Notes: a model not told the origin generated them from the letters alone. 13,520 nt of DNA from Fen-999 sp035505955 (GCA_035505955.1 DATJQH010000134.1:1-13520), one strand, 5' to 3'; positions 1-9,515 are shown, counted from the first letter of the stretch. A program made the numbers and translations.

Positions 1-575
1 GGCTCGGGCAGCTTGATCTTGCCGGCGAGCGCGAACTCATGCGCGGCGGGCGACATCTTCTGCCAGGTCTTGCGGATGATGTCGAGCCACTTCTCTTCGC
101 TGTAGTCCGGCTTCTGGCCGGCGAATTCGAGCATGTAGTGCTCGATGAAGACGAGGTCGGTCACGTCTTCCAGCAACTGCGTGTCGGGATTGACCTTGAG
201 GCCTTTCTTGCCCACCGCCGTCCTGACCTTTTCGATCGTCTCGTCGTCGTAGCCGGCTTCCTTCATCAGGCGGCCGGCGGTCTCGGCGTGGAACTTGTAC
301 AAGCCCGTGCGCCACTGCAGGTAGCCGGTACGGTCCATCGGGTAGTTGCTGCGCGGCGTCTTCCAGCGCTGGATGTGCTGGGCACGCACGGCAAGCCGCG
401 CGGCTTCGGACGCGTCGGGCGCGAAGCGGTCGATCATGTCGGTCATGCGCCGGGCGTAGAGAAGTTCGCGCGGCACGTCCTTGCCGTCGGCGCCGCGATC
501 CATGCGCGGATCCTCGGCGTTGGCGGCGTCGAACAGGGCAATGGCGCGCGTGAAGCGCGTGCTGTCTGCAGTCAT
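1..575 (-). CDS. DUF4202 family protein (C-terminus cut by window edge)
   Basis: The minus-strand frame opening at the ATG at 575-573 stays open to the window edge and gives 191 residues starting MTADSTRFTRAIALFDAANA. The block at residues 66-88 (QHIQRW..PR..YPMDR.GYLQWR), the LEDVTDLVFIEHY stretch at 135-147 and RKTWQKMSP at 168-176 match my memory of DUF4202, a family of about 190-200 residues, so only a few residues should be missing. Function is unknown. Conserved His67, Glu136/Asp137 and His146 could be metal or active-site residues; that is inference. There is no signal peptide or membrane segment, so it is probably cytosolic. The start is supported by GGAGA seven bases upstream. It lies 49 bases downstream of the RND pump gene on the same strand, so it may be the third gene of that operon, although a consensus -10 box and a hairpin lie in the gap. 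Confidence 0.75.
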   Translation of the reverse strand, partial: MTADSTRFTRAIALFDAANAEDPRMDRGADGKDVPRELLYARRMTDMIDRFAPDASEAARLAVRAQHIQRWKTPRSNYPMDRTGYLQWRTGLYKFHAETAGRLMKEAGYDDETIEKVRTAVGKKGLKVNPDTQLLEDVTDLVFIEHYMLEFAGQKPDYSEEKWLDIIRKTWQKMSPAAHEFALAGKIKLPE

Positions 576-583
576 GTGCGGCT

Positions 584-611
584 CTCCGGATAAGCTGTTC
601 TTGTTCCGGAG
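584..611 (-). promoter_or_regulatory. Hairpin able to mask the DUF4202 ribosome binding site
   Basis: CTCCGG (611-606 on the minus strand) is complementary to CCGGAG (589-584), with a 16-base loop. The second arm contains the GGAG of the likely Shine-Dalgarno sequence of the DUF4202 gene. In RNA read from upstream, the hairpin could hide the ribosome binding site. There is no following U-tract, so it does not look like an intrinsic terminator. Confidence 0.35.
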
Positions 612-617
612 ATTATA
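606..617 (-). promoter_or_regulatory. Possible internal promoter -10 (TATAAT) before the DUF4202 gene
   Basis: On the minus strand a perfect TATAAT (617-612) lies between the RND pump stop codon and the DUF4202 start, which is unusual in such GC-rich DNA. No good -35 hexamer is visible at 16-18 bases, so the promoter is uncertain. If used, it would let the DUF4202 gene be transcribed independently of the efflux genes, with a 5' end near 605. Confidence 0.3.
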
Positions 618-624
618 GACCGCG

Positions 625-3792
<3,168 letters not shown>

Positions 3793-3804
3793 GTCTCGGT
3801 CTTC

Positions 3805-4815
3805 CTACTTCGCTTGCTTGAGCTGGATGCCGCTGGCGATCGGGTCGAGGCTGACCTTGTCGCCGTTGGCGAGGCCGGCCAGCACTTCGAGTTCGCCGTT
3901 GCCGAGCATTTCACCGAGGCGCACCTGGCGCAGACGTGGCACGTTCTGGGCGTCGACGATATAGACACCGGTGACCTCGCCGCGGCGTAGCACGGCCTTG
4001 GGTGGCACGGTCAGCTTGTTGCCGCTGCCGACCAGGAAATGCGCCCGAGCCGCCATGCCGGGGATCACGCCCTGCACATTGTCTGGCAGGTAGAGGCGCG
4101 CGGTCGCGGTGTGGCTGCGGGCATCCTCGGTCGGCAGGATCTCGACGCGCACGGCGTCGATCCATTGCCCGGTTTCCGGAAACTCCAGCCGCGCCTTCAT
4201 GCCCTTCTTCACCTCGGCGAGCTTGTACTGCGGGATGTTCGCGAGCACGCGCAGGCCCTTGGGATCGTAGATCGTCACCAGCGGCTTGCCCGGTGCGGCC
4301 ATCTCGCCGAGTTCGGTCAGGCGCTGGGCGACGATGCCGGAGATGGGCGCGGTTACCGCTGCATGCGAGACCGTCGCGCCGCTGGCCCCGGCCACGGCGG
4401 CGGCGGCCTTGTAGTCGGCTTCCGCCTTGTCGAGGGCGGCACTGCTGACGAATTTCTGCGCATACAGGTTTTTCGTGCGCTCGAAATTCGCCTTCGCCTG
4501 GATCAGCTGCGCCTCGGCGCCGGCGGCGGTCTCGGCGGATTCGCGGGCATCGATGCGCATCAGGAGGTCGCCCTTGGCCACGCGCTGGCCGGCGTCGACG
4601 CGCATGTCGACCACGCGCCCCTGCACCTGCGCGGCGACGGTCGCCTGGCGCACGGCTTCGACCACGGCTTCTGCGGGATAGGTAAGGCCGACATCGCGCA
4701 CCTGCAGCGTCACCGTCGGCAGCGTTTGGGCCTGGGCCGCAGGCAGGGCCGCGGCCATGAGGATGCCGGCCAGACCGAGGGCCGCCGGAAGCAATGGGAA
4801 AGTTGTCGTCTTCAT
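3805..4815 (-). CDS. RND efflux periplasmic adaptor (membrane fusion protein, HlyD/AcrA type)
   Basis: The 336-residue protein has a Sec signal peptide (MKTTTF..., hydrophobic 8-24, probable cleavage AQA|Q after residue 29). A first lipoyl half follows at about 55-90 (AAQVQGRVVDMRVDAGQRVAKG), then a short alpha-helical hairpin at about 91-145 and a second lipoyl half at about 150-182 (VTAPISGIVAQRLTELGEMA). Beta-barrel and membrane-proximal domains extend to the C-terminus (PPKAVLRRGEVTGVYIVD at about 271-288). No lipobox cysteine is seen, so it is probably a soluble or loosely anchored periplasmic protein. It should bridge the RND pump encoded 12 bases downstream to an outer-membrane channel not in this window. 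The start is the ATG at 4815; a TTG start at 4851 would add 12 residues ahead of the signal peptide and overlap the -35 box. No Shine-Dalgarno is visible, consistent with the near-leaderless promoter described separately. Confidence 0.9.
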   Translation of the reverse strand: MKTTTFPLLPAALGLAGILMAAALPAAQAQTLPTVTLQVRDVGLTYPAEAVVEAVRQATVAAQVQGRVVDMRVDAGQRVAKGDLLMRIDARESAETAAGAEAQLIQAKANFERTKNLYAQKFVSSAALDKAEADYKAAAAVAGASGATVSHAAVTAPISGIVAQRLTELGEMAAPGKPLVTIYDPKGLRVLANIPQYKLAEVKKGMKARLEFPETGQWIDAVRVEILPTEDARSHTATARLYLPDNVQGVIPGMAARAHFLVGSGNKLTVPPKAVLRRGEVTGVYIVDAQNVPRLRQVRLGEMLGNGELEVLAGLANGDKVSLDPIASGIQLKQAK

Positions 4816-4818
4816 GGC

Positions 4819-4838
4819 ATATAAGTATATTCTTATAT
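4819..4838. promoter_or_regulatory. 20-bp AT-rich palindrome, probable operator for the RND operon
   Basis: Seven-base arms ATATAAG and CTTATAT are exact complements around a six-base centre (TATATT, itself partly symmetric). The palindrome covers the -10 box and part of the spacer of the efflux promoter, the usual place for a repressor site. Length and AT-rich character resemble operators of small winged-helix repressors such as ArsR/SmtB or the BigR type, but the regulator is not encoded here and the assignment is inference. Confidence 0.6.
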
Positions 4839-4851
4839 ACAGAGAATTCAA
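4824..4851 (-). promoter_or_regulatory. Probable promoter of the RND efflux operon, leaderless
   Basis: On the minus strand, TTGAAT (4851-4846) and TATACT (4829-4824) are separated by 16 bases, a good sigma70-type match. Only eight bases lie between the -10 box and the ATG at 4815, so transcription should start within about two bases of the start codon. The absence of any Shine-Dalgarno sequence there fits a leaderless message. Confidence 0.6.
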
Positions 4852-4870
4852 GCCCCCTGATTGAAGAGAT

Positions 4871-5230
4871 TTATACCCTCAACGCAAAAGAGGCCATCGC
4901 ATCAATGACTTCCTGCGATTCGCCTATGGGGGCGGCCAGGGAAATTTCCAGGCCTGGATGCCGGCCCATCGCATTGGAAGCGAGCTGCGGCAGGTCCTTG
5001 AGAACGTGGCGGCCCGGCCCGATGAAGATCGGCACCACCGAGATGTGCGTCACGCCCCGTCCGACCAGGCATTCGATAGACTCGTCGAGACTCGGCCGCG
5101 TGAGTTCGAGAAAGCCGAGTTCCACCAGGGCGCCCGGCTCGCGCGCGAGCACCGCGTCGCGGATGCGCTCGAAAGGTTTGATGTACTCGACCGTGCGCGA
5201 ACCATGGCCGAACAGGATGATGCCTTTCAT
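4871..5230 (-). CDS. cbiX: Small CbiX-type sirohydrochlorin chelatase
   Basis: The 119-residue protein starts MKGIILFGHGSR and matches the short, single-domain CbiX form, which works as a homodimer; the long form has two such halves. The metal-binding histidines expected for the family are visible as His9 in FGHGSR and His75 in GPGRHVLKDLP. Residues 62-70 (HISVVPIFI) form the usual core strand before the second histidine. Family members insert cobalt (or sometimes nickel or iron) into sirohydrochlorin in the cytosol, feeding cobalamin or siroheme synthesis. No other tetrapyrrole gene is here, so which metal is used cannot be told. The ATG at 5230 overlaps the stop codon of the upstream MFS gene (ATGA), GGAG lies about 10 bases upstream, and translation is probably coupled. 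Confidence 0.82.
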   Translation of the reverse strand: MKGIILFGHGSRTVEYIKPFERIRDAVLAREPGALVELGFLELTRPSLDESIECLVGRGVTHISVVPIFIGPGRHVLKDLPQLASNAMGRHPGLEISLAAPIGESQEVIDAMASFALRV

Positions 5231-6504
5231 GAAGCCAACTCCAAGTGAATGTTGCGACAGCGGGTCTCGCGCAGGCGCCACGCGGCCGCGACGCCGAACC
5301 ACGCGACTGCCACCAGCAACGCGAAGCCGAGGCGGAAATCTTCGGCCGCGTAGCGGCGCACGCCATCGACCACCGTACCGTTCCATGACAAATCCATGAC
5401 CCAGCCTACCATCGGCTGCAGCAGCGCGCCACCGAGAAAGCCGCCCATGTTGGTGACCGAGGTCGACATGCCCGAGAGCTGCGGCGGATTCACCTCCTTG
5501 GCGCAGGCCCAGGTGAGCGTGAAGCTGGCGGTCGAGAGCCCCATGAGTGCGAACAGCGCGTAGCTCGCCCACGCCGGCAGCGGCACGCCGGTGAGCCAGA
5601 CGAGCCAGATTAGCGCATAAATGTGCGCGGAGACCAGCACCACCGGCTTGCGCCGGCCCAATCGATCGGACAACCCGCCGATGAACAGGCAACCCAGCGC
5701 GAATCCGGCAAAGTAGAGCGACAGGTGCGACGAGGCCACGGCGCGCGTCATGCCGTGCACCTGCGTGAGGTAGGGCGTCGCCCACAGGCCCGCGAAGGCG
5801 AAGAAGCTGCCCGCGAGCCCGAAGTTAACCGCCGCCGCCGGCCAGGTAGCGCGGTTCTTCAGTACATTGAGCAAACCGGTCAGCACGACAGTGCGGTCGA
5901 CGCCGTGCCGGCCGCCCTCGCCCGCCCCGACACGGTCGCGCACCAGCAGCCAGCACGTCGCGCCCAGAACGAGCGACAGCGCGCCGACGCCCACGAACAC
6001 GCCGCGCCAGCCCGCCGCCTGCGCGAGCCACGCGAGAGGCGCGCCGGCGAGCACCGAACCGAGATTGCCGACCAGCATCGACAGCCCGACCACAGTGGCG
6101 AAGCGCCGTTCCTCGAACCACACAGCGATGATCTTCAACATGGCGATGAACACAACCGACACGCCCAGCCCCACGAGGGTGCGGCCGACCAGCGCGCCGT
6201 TGAGCGAGTCGGCCATGCCGAAGAGCCAGCTGCCGCCGCCCGCCACGAGGCCGCCGAGTAGCAGGATGCGGCGCGGCCCGAGCGTGTCGACCAGCACGCC
6301 GGTCGGCACCTGCATCACGGTGTAGACGTAGAAGTAGGTCGCGGCCAGCGCGCCGAGCGACGCGGCCGACGTCTCGAAGGCGGCGGCCAGGTCCTGCGCG
6401 ATGCCGGCCGGCGCGAAGCGCTGGAAGAACGACAGCACGTAGGCCGCCACCACGGCCACCAGCATCAGCACGCGGCGGCGTTTCTGTTCGGGCGTGAATT
6501 CCAT
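5227..6504 (-). CDS. Major facilitator superfamily (MFS) transporter
   Basis: The 425-residue protein has twelve predicted hydrophobic segments in two halves. The loop 2-3 motif appears in both halves: GVLVDTLGPRR at about 69-79 and GGLSDRLGRR at about 276-285. TM1 is followed by FFQRFAPAGIAQDL (26-39), which recalls the sugar-phosphate/organic-anion permease branch (UhpC/GlpT-like), but the substrate cannot be assigned. The chosen ATG at 6504 gives a short charged N-terminus (MEFTPEQKRRR) before TM1. The frame stays open about 178 codons further upstream, but only through the two structured repeats and non-coding DNA. The Shine-Dalgarno is weak; TACACT six bases before the ATG could be a -10 box. 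It overlaps cbiX by an ATGA, so the two are co-transcribed, perhaps linking transport to tetrapyrrole or metal metabolism (inference). Confidence 0.87.
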   Translation of the reverse strand: MEFTPEQKRRRVLMLVAVVAAYVLSFFQRFAPAGIAQDLAAAFETSAASLGALAATYFYVYTVMQVPTGVLVDTLGPRRILLLGGLVAGGGSWLFGMADSLNGALVGRTLVGLGVSVVFIAMLKIIAVWFEERRFATVVGLSMLVGNLGSVLAGAPLAWLAQAAGWRGVFVGVGALSLVLGATCWLLVRDRVGAGEGGRHGVDRTVVLTGLLNVLKNRATWPAAAVNFGLAGSFFAFAGLWATPYLTQVHGMTRAVASSHLSLYFAGFALGCLFIGGLSDRLGRRKPVVLVSAHIYALIWLVWLTGVPLPAWASYALFALMGLSTASFTLTWACAKEVNPPQLSGMSTSVTNMGGFLGGALLQPMVGWVMDLSWNGTVVDGVRRYAAEDFRLGFALLVAVAWFGVAAAWRLRETRCRNIHLELAS

Positions 6505-6515
6505 CGCCGGAGTGT

Positions 6516-6603
6516 AGCGCGGCGGCGGGGAGCGGTTGGCGACGCCGAGGAATTCGACGCTGTCTGTCGCCGACGAGGCGGCGCCAACCCGACCTGAGCC
6601 GCC
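6516..6603. repeat. Structured intergenic repeat, copy 1
   Basis: This 88-bp copy differs from copy 2 at only three positions. Nested complementary arms are visible. The outer stem is GGCGGC (6521-6526) with GCCGCC (6598-6603). The middle stem is GGTTGGCG (6534-6541) with CGCCAACC (6582-6589), extended by CGCC/GGCG after one mismatch. The inner hairpin is CGAC (6555-6558) with GTCG (6566-6569). It starts 12 bases upstream of the MFS start codon, in the divergent region shared with the CorC/HlyC gene. Confidence 0.85.
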
Positions 6604-6610
6604 TTCGTCC

Positions 6611-6698
6611 AGCGCGGCGGCGGGGAGTGGTTGGCGACGCCGAGGAATTCGACGCTGTCTGTCGCTGACGAGCCGGCGCCAACCCGACCTGAGCCGCC
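6611..6698. repeat. Structured intergenic repeat, copy 2 (tandem with copy 1)
   Basis: This is a second 88-bp copy in the same orientation, seven bases after copy 1 (95-bp period) and 85/88 identical to it. The middle stem GGTTGGCG (6629-6636) / CGCCAACC (6677-6684) and the inner hairpin CGAC/GTCG are unchanged. It ends 53 bases before the CorC/HlyC start codon. Confidence 0.85.
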
Positions 6699-6721
6699 GC
6701 TCGGTGATGTGGGAGAATTCC

Positions 6722-6735
6722 ATATCGATATCGAT
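6722..6735. promoter_or_regulatory. AT-rich palindrome upstream of the CorC/HlyC gene
   Basis: ATCGATATCGAT (6724-6735) is a perfect 12-base palindrome, overlapping a second one, ATATCGATAT (6722-6731). It lies 16 bases before the ATG at 6752 and just upstream of the ribosome binding site GGGAG (6742-6746). It may be a regulator site or part of the promoter; no convincing -35/-10 pair was found. Confidence 0.3.
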
Positions 6736-6751
6736 TCGGGCGGGAGCCGTC

Positions 6752-8047
6752 ATGGAAATCTGGATTCTGGTGTTCCTGATCGTCGGCAGCGGCGCACTCG
6801 CGATGGCCGAGATGGCGGTCGGCGCCAGCCGCAATTCGCTGCTCGCCATGCGTGGCGCCGAAGGCGAAGAGAAGGCGTCGGCCGTAATCCAGTTCCGCCA
6901 GCGCCCGAGCCGGCTCCTGGCGACAACGCAACTCGGCATCACCGCCATGGCCATGCTGGCCGGCGCCTTCGGCGAATCGCTCTGGGTGCCGCGCGTGGAA
7001 GGCTGGCTGAACGCGCAATGGCCGGCGCTGGCCGGCATCAGCTACGGCGTCGCGCTGGCGCTGGTGGTGACCATCATCACCTACTTTTCGATCGTGTTCG
7101 GCGAAGTGGTGCCCAAGCGCATCGCGCTGGCGCGGCCGGAGAACATCGCCATCAGCATGGCCGGGCCGGTGAGCCTGCTGCTCAAGCTCACGCAGCCGCT
7201 GGTGTGGATCATCTCCAAGACCTCCGACCGCGTGCTCGACCTATTCCCGTTCAAGAAATCGGCCGAGGCGACGGCCGCCGACGAGATCCGCTTCCTGATC
7301 GAATCGGGCCGCGAGGAAGGTTCGCTCGACCGTACCGAGAGCCAGATCCTCGGTAACGTGTTTCGCCTGGACAACCGGCGCGTCGCCGCGATCATGACGC
7401 CGGCCGCCGACATCGCCTACTTCGACCTCGCCTTGCCGCGCGAGGCGAACATGAAGGTGCTCGAGGAACGCGCCGTCTCGCGCTTTCTCGTCTGCAAGAA
7501 CGGCATCACCAATCCCTTGGGATTCGTCGAAGGCCGCGAACTCTTGCGCACGCTGATGGCCGGCAGCCCGCTCGATTTCGGCAAGCTGTCGCCGAAGGCG
7601 CCGCACTACGTGCCGAATACGTTGTCATTGATCGGACTGCTCGAATTCTTCAAGGCCAACCAGACGCAGATCGCGCTGGTCGTGAACGAATTCGGCGCCA
7701 CCGAGGGACTCGTCACCATGTCCGACCTCATGGGAACCGTGGTCGGCGAAGTGCTCTCGGGCGCAACCGAAGCGCCACTGGCGGTGCAGCGCAGCGACGG
7801 CAGCTGGCTGCTCGACGGCCTCCTGCCGGTCGACGAAGTCAAGGAAGTACTCGGCCTCAGCCATCTGCCCGAGGAAGACCTCGGCAATTACCACACGCTC
7901 GGCGGCTTCATGTTCTCGCAGATCGGCCACATCCCGAAAAAGGCCGAGAGCTTCGAGTGGGGTGGCTGGCGCTTCGAAGTGATGGACATGGAGAAGAACC
8001 GCGTCGACGAAGTGCTGGCGCGGCGCTCGGAGGGCAACGGCGGCTGA
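6752..8047 (+). CDS. CNNM/CBS/CorC-HlyC domain membrane protein (UPF0053 'hemolysin' family)
   Basis: The 431-residue protein has the standard three-part plan. A CNNM (DUF21) membrane domain spans about 1-165 with the family signature FGEVVPKRIAL (116-126). A pair of CBS domains spans about 205-335, with VVNEFGATEGLVTMSDLM at 311-328 in the second. A C-terminal CorC_HlyC domain spans about 345-425 (YHTLGGFMF at 380-388). Relatives include the E. coli YtfL (PaeA) group, linked to polyamine export, and CNNM/CorC proteins linked to magnesium or cobalt efflux; the old name 'hemolysin' is probably misleading. The ATG at 6752 is preceded by GGGAG at five bases. The frame is open upstream to 6536, but that part reads only through the repeats. 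It is divergent from the MFS gene and convergent with the CPA2 antiporter gene. Confidence 0.88.
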   Translation: MEIWILVFLIVGSGALAMAEMAVGASRNSLLAMRGAEGEEKASAVIQFRQRPSRLLATTQLGITAMAMLAGAFGESLWVPRVEGWLNAQWPALAGISYGVALALVVTIITYFSIVFGEVVPKRIALARPENIAISMAGPVSLLLKLTQPLVWIISKTSDRVLDLFPFKKSAEATAADEIRFLIESGREEGSLDRTESQILGNVFRLDNRRVAAIMTPAADIAYFDLALPREANMKVLEERAVSRFLVCKNGITNPLGFVEGRELLRTLMAGSPLDFGKLSPKAPHYVPNTLSLIGLLEFFKANQTQIALVVNEFGATEGLVTMSDLMGTVVGEVLSGATEAPLAVQRSDGSWLLDGLLPVDEVKEVLGLSHLPEEDLGNYHTLGGFMFSQIGHIPKKAESFEWGGWRFEVMDMEKNRVDEVLARRSEGNGG

Positions 8048-8062
8048 ACGTCGCCCACAGAA

Positions 8063-8144
8063 GGCGGCGGGGAGCGGTCGGCGATGCCGAGGAATTCGGT
8101 GCTGTCTGCCGCTGACGAGGTGGCGCCGACCCGACCTGAGCCGC
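8063..8144. repeat. Structured intergenic repeat, copy 3
   Basis: This more diverged copy starts 15 bases after the CorC/HlyC stop codon, in the same orientation as copies 1 and 2. About eight of 82 positions differ from copy 1, all transitions. The middle stem reads GGTCGGCG (8076-8083) / CGCCGACC (8124-8131) and the inner hairpin CGGT (8097-8100) / GCCG (8108-8111), so pairing is kept despite the changes. It fills most of the 130-bp gap between two convergent genes and could act as a transcription end or 3'-protecting structure. Confidence 0.82.
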
Positions 8145-8150
8145 GCCTTG

Positions 8151-8176
8151 CACGGCGTACCACGAGGGCTGACTTT
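8151..8176. repeat. 26-bp direct repeat, left copy
   Basis: CACGGCGTACC, seven variable bases and CTGACTTT. The same arrangement recurs at 10190-10215 with 21 of 26 bases identical. It lies immediately after the CPA2 antiporter stop codon (on the minus strand) and seven bases after structured repeat copy 3. Confidence 0.6.
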
Positions 8177-8177
8177 T

Positions 8178-9515
8178 CTATCGTCTGCGCAGCAACCAGG
8201 TCAGCATCGGCGGCGTAATCAGCGTGGTCAGGATGACCATGATGACGATGACGGAGAACAGGGTATCGGACATGACGCCAAGTTGCTTGCCGACCATGGC
8301 GAAGATAAGTCCGACTTCGCCGCGCGGAACCATGCCCCAGCCGACGATCCACTTGCCTGCATCGCCGGCGAACATTCCGGCGGCGAGCTTGCCGACAATG
8401 GCGGCAACCGTGATGCCCAGCGCCACGGCGACCACGGCCGGATCGCCCAGCGTGCTCAGGTCGACCTGCATGCCGGTGAGGACGAAGAAGACCGGCACGA
8501 AGAAGTAGCCGATCGGCTCGATCATGTGCTCGTGCTGATGACCGGTATGGCGGACAAGGATCGGACGTAGCCGGACGGCCAGCCCGGGCTCGCTCGCGGG
8601 CAGCAGCGGTTCGATGTCCTGCACGATGCGCGGCGTCTCGAAATCCTTGAGGAACACCGGTTCGAACAGCAGGCCGGCGGCGAAGGCACCGATGATGGGC
8701 GCGAGCCCCGCGGCGTGGGCGAGCCAGGCGAGGAACAGCCCGGTCGCCAATACCTGGGCGAAGAGCATTGACGGACCGGCGTCGAGCCGCGCCAGCCAGC
8801 GGCTGGAATGAGGTGCGATCCGGCGGCCGATCCAGATGCTGCCGCCAAGGAAGAGCACGCTCTTGGCAATGATCCAGGCAACCTCGTTGACGCTGACCTG
8901 CCCGACCTGGACGAGGCTGGAAACGACGGCGAGGATGACCAGGCCGAGCACGTCGTCGATTACCGCCGCGCCGAGGACGATGCGCGCGGCCGGCGTGCCG
9001 AGCTTGCCCAGGTCGCGGAAGACGCGGCCGGTAATGCCGACCGAAGTCGCCGCCAGCGCGGCGCCAAGGAAAAGATAGGTGTTGGTGTCGAATCCGGGCA
9101 GTAGTACGGGACCAACCACGAAGGCACCGAGCAGGAACGGTGCGACGATGCCGAAACTGCCGACCGCCGCTGCGCGGCCGCCGACCTTGACGAGGTCCGC
9201 CAGCCGCGTTTCCAGGCCGATCTGCAGAAGCAGGACGATGACGCCCAGTTCCGCCATGAAGACGATGATCGGGTCCTCGGCGATCCGGTCGAAGTAGTGG
9301 ATACCCAATAGCGTGAGATTACCGAGCGCGACGCCTAGCAGGAGTTCGCCGAGCACGGCCGGAACGCCGATGCGCTGGGCGAGCGGCGCGAACAGCCGCG
9401 CGCTCATGAGGATCAGCGCCAGCCAGAGCAGGTTTTCACCGACCGCACCAGACCCGGCCGCCATGGCGGGGGCGCTCAAGAGGGCCACCAGCATGAAGGA
9501 CGCCAGGCGCTTCAT
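8178..9515 (-). CDS. CPA2-type monovalent cation:proton antiporter
   Basis: The 445-residue protein is a Na_H_Exchanger-domain membrane protein with many hydrophobic segments from residue 27 to the end. Family marks include GVPAVLGELLLG (50-61), the paired aspartates Asp187-Asp188 in GAAVIDDVLGL that form the ion/proton site, and VPRGEVGLIF (396-405). It begins with a signal-like stretch (MKRLASFMLVALLSAPAMAA). It lacks the cytoplasmic TrkA/RCK domain of full-length KefB/KefC. A loop at 322-330 (RHTGHQHEH) holds four histidines in eight residues. It should exchange Na+ or K+ for protons across the inner membrane. It starts four bases after the carbonic anhydrase stop codon without a clear Shine-Dalgarno, so translation is probably coupled. 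An alternative ATG at 9575 would overlap can by 56 bases and is less likely. Confidence 0.87.
   Translation of the reverse strand: MKRLASFMLVALLSAPAMAAGSGAVGENLLWLALILMSARLFAPLAQRIGVPAVLGELLLGVALGNLTLLGIHYFDRIAEDPIIVFMAELGVIVLLLQIGLETRLADLVKVGGRAAAVGSFGIVAPFLLGAFVVGPVLLPGFDTNTYLFLGAALAATSVGITGRVFRDLGKLGTPAARIVLGAAVIDDVLGLVILAVVSSLVQVGQVSVNEVAWIIAKSVLFLGGSIWIGRRIAPHSSRWLARLDAGPSMLFAQVLATGLFLAWLAHAAGLAPIIGAFAAGLLFEPVFLKDFETPRIVQDIEPLLPASEPGLAVRLRPILVRHTGHQHEHMIEPIGYFFVPVFFVLTGMQVDLSTLGDPAVVAVALGITVAAIVGKLAAGMFAGDAGKWIVGWGMVPRGEVGLIFAMVGKQLGVMSDTLFSVIVIMVILTTLITPPMLTWLLRRR

Noticed and set aside
37..315. Minus-strand 92-codon frame and plus-strand 184-codon frame at the left edge
   Set aside because: The third frame on the minus strand gives an uninterrupted DUF4202 protein from 575, so these are shadows.
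4816..4851. TTG start for the adaptor at 4851
   Set aside because: It would use the -35 box as start codon, read through the palindrome and put 12 residues ahead of a good signal peptide.
6516..6698. Tandem repeat copies as a CRISPR array
   Set aside because: Units are 88 bp with a seven-base gap, only two copies and internal dyad stems; there are no spacers of usual size and no cas genes.
8063..8144. Repeat copy 3 as a classical rho-independent terminator
   Set aside because: The long stems lack a following U-tract on either strand at the right distance; a terminator role remains possible but is not shown.
8178..9515. Calling the CPA2 antiporter KefB or KefC
   Set aside because: The C-terminal TrkA/RCK nucleotide-binding domain of those proteins is absent and the protein ends after the membrane domain.
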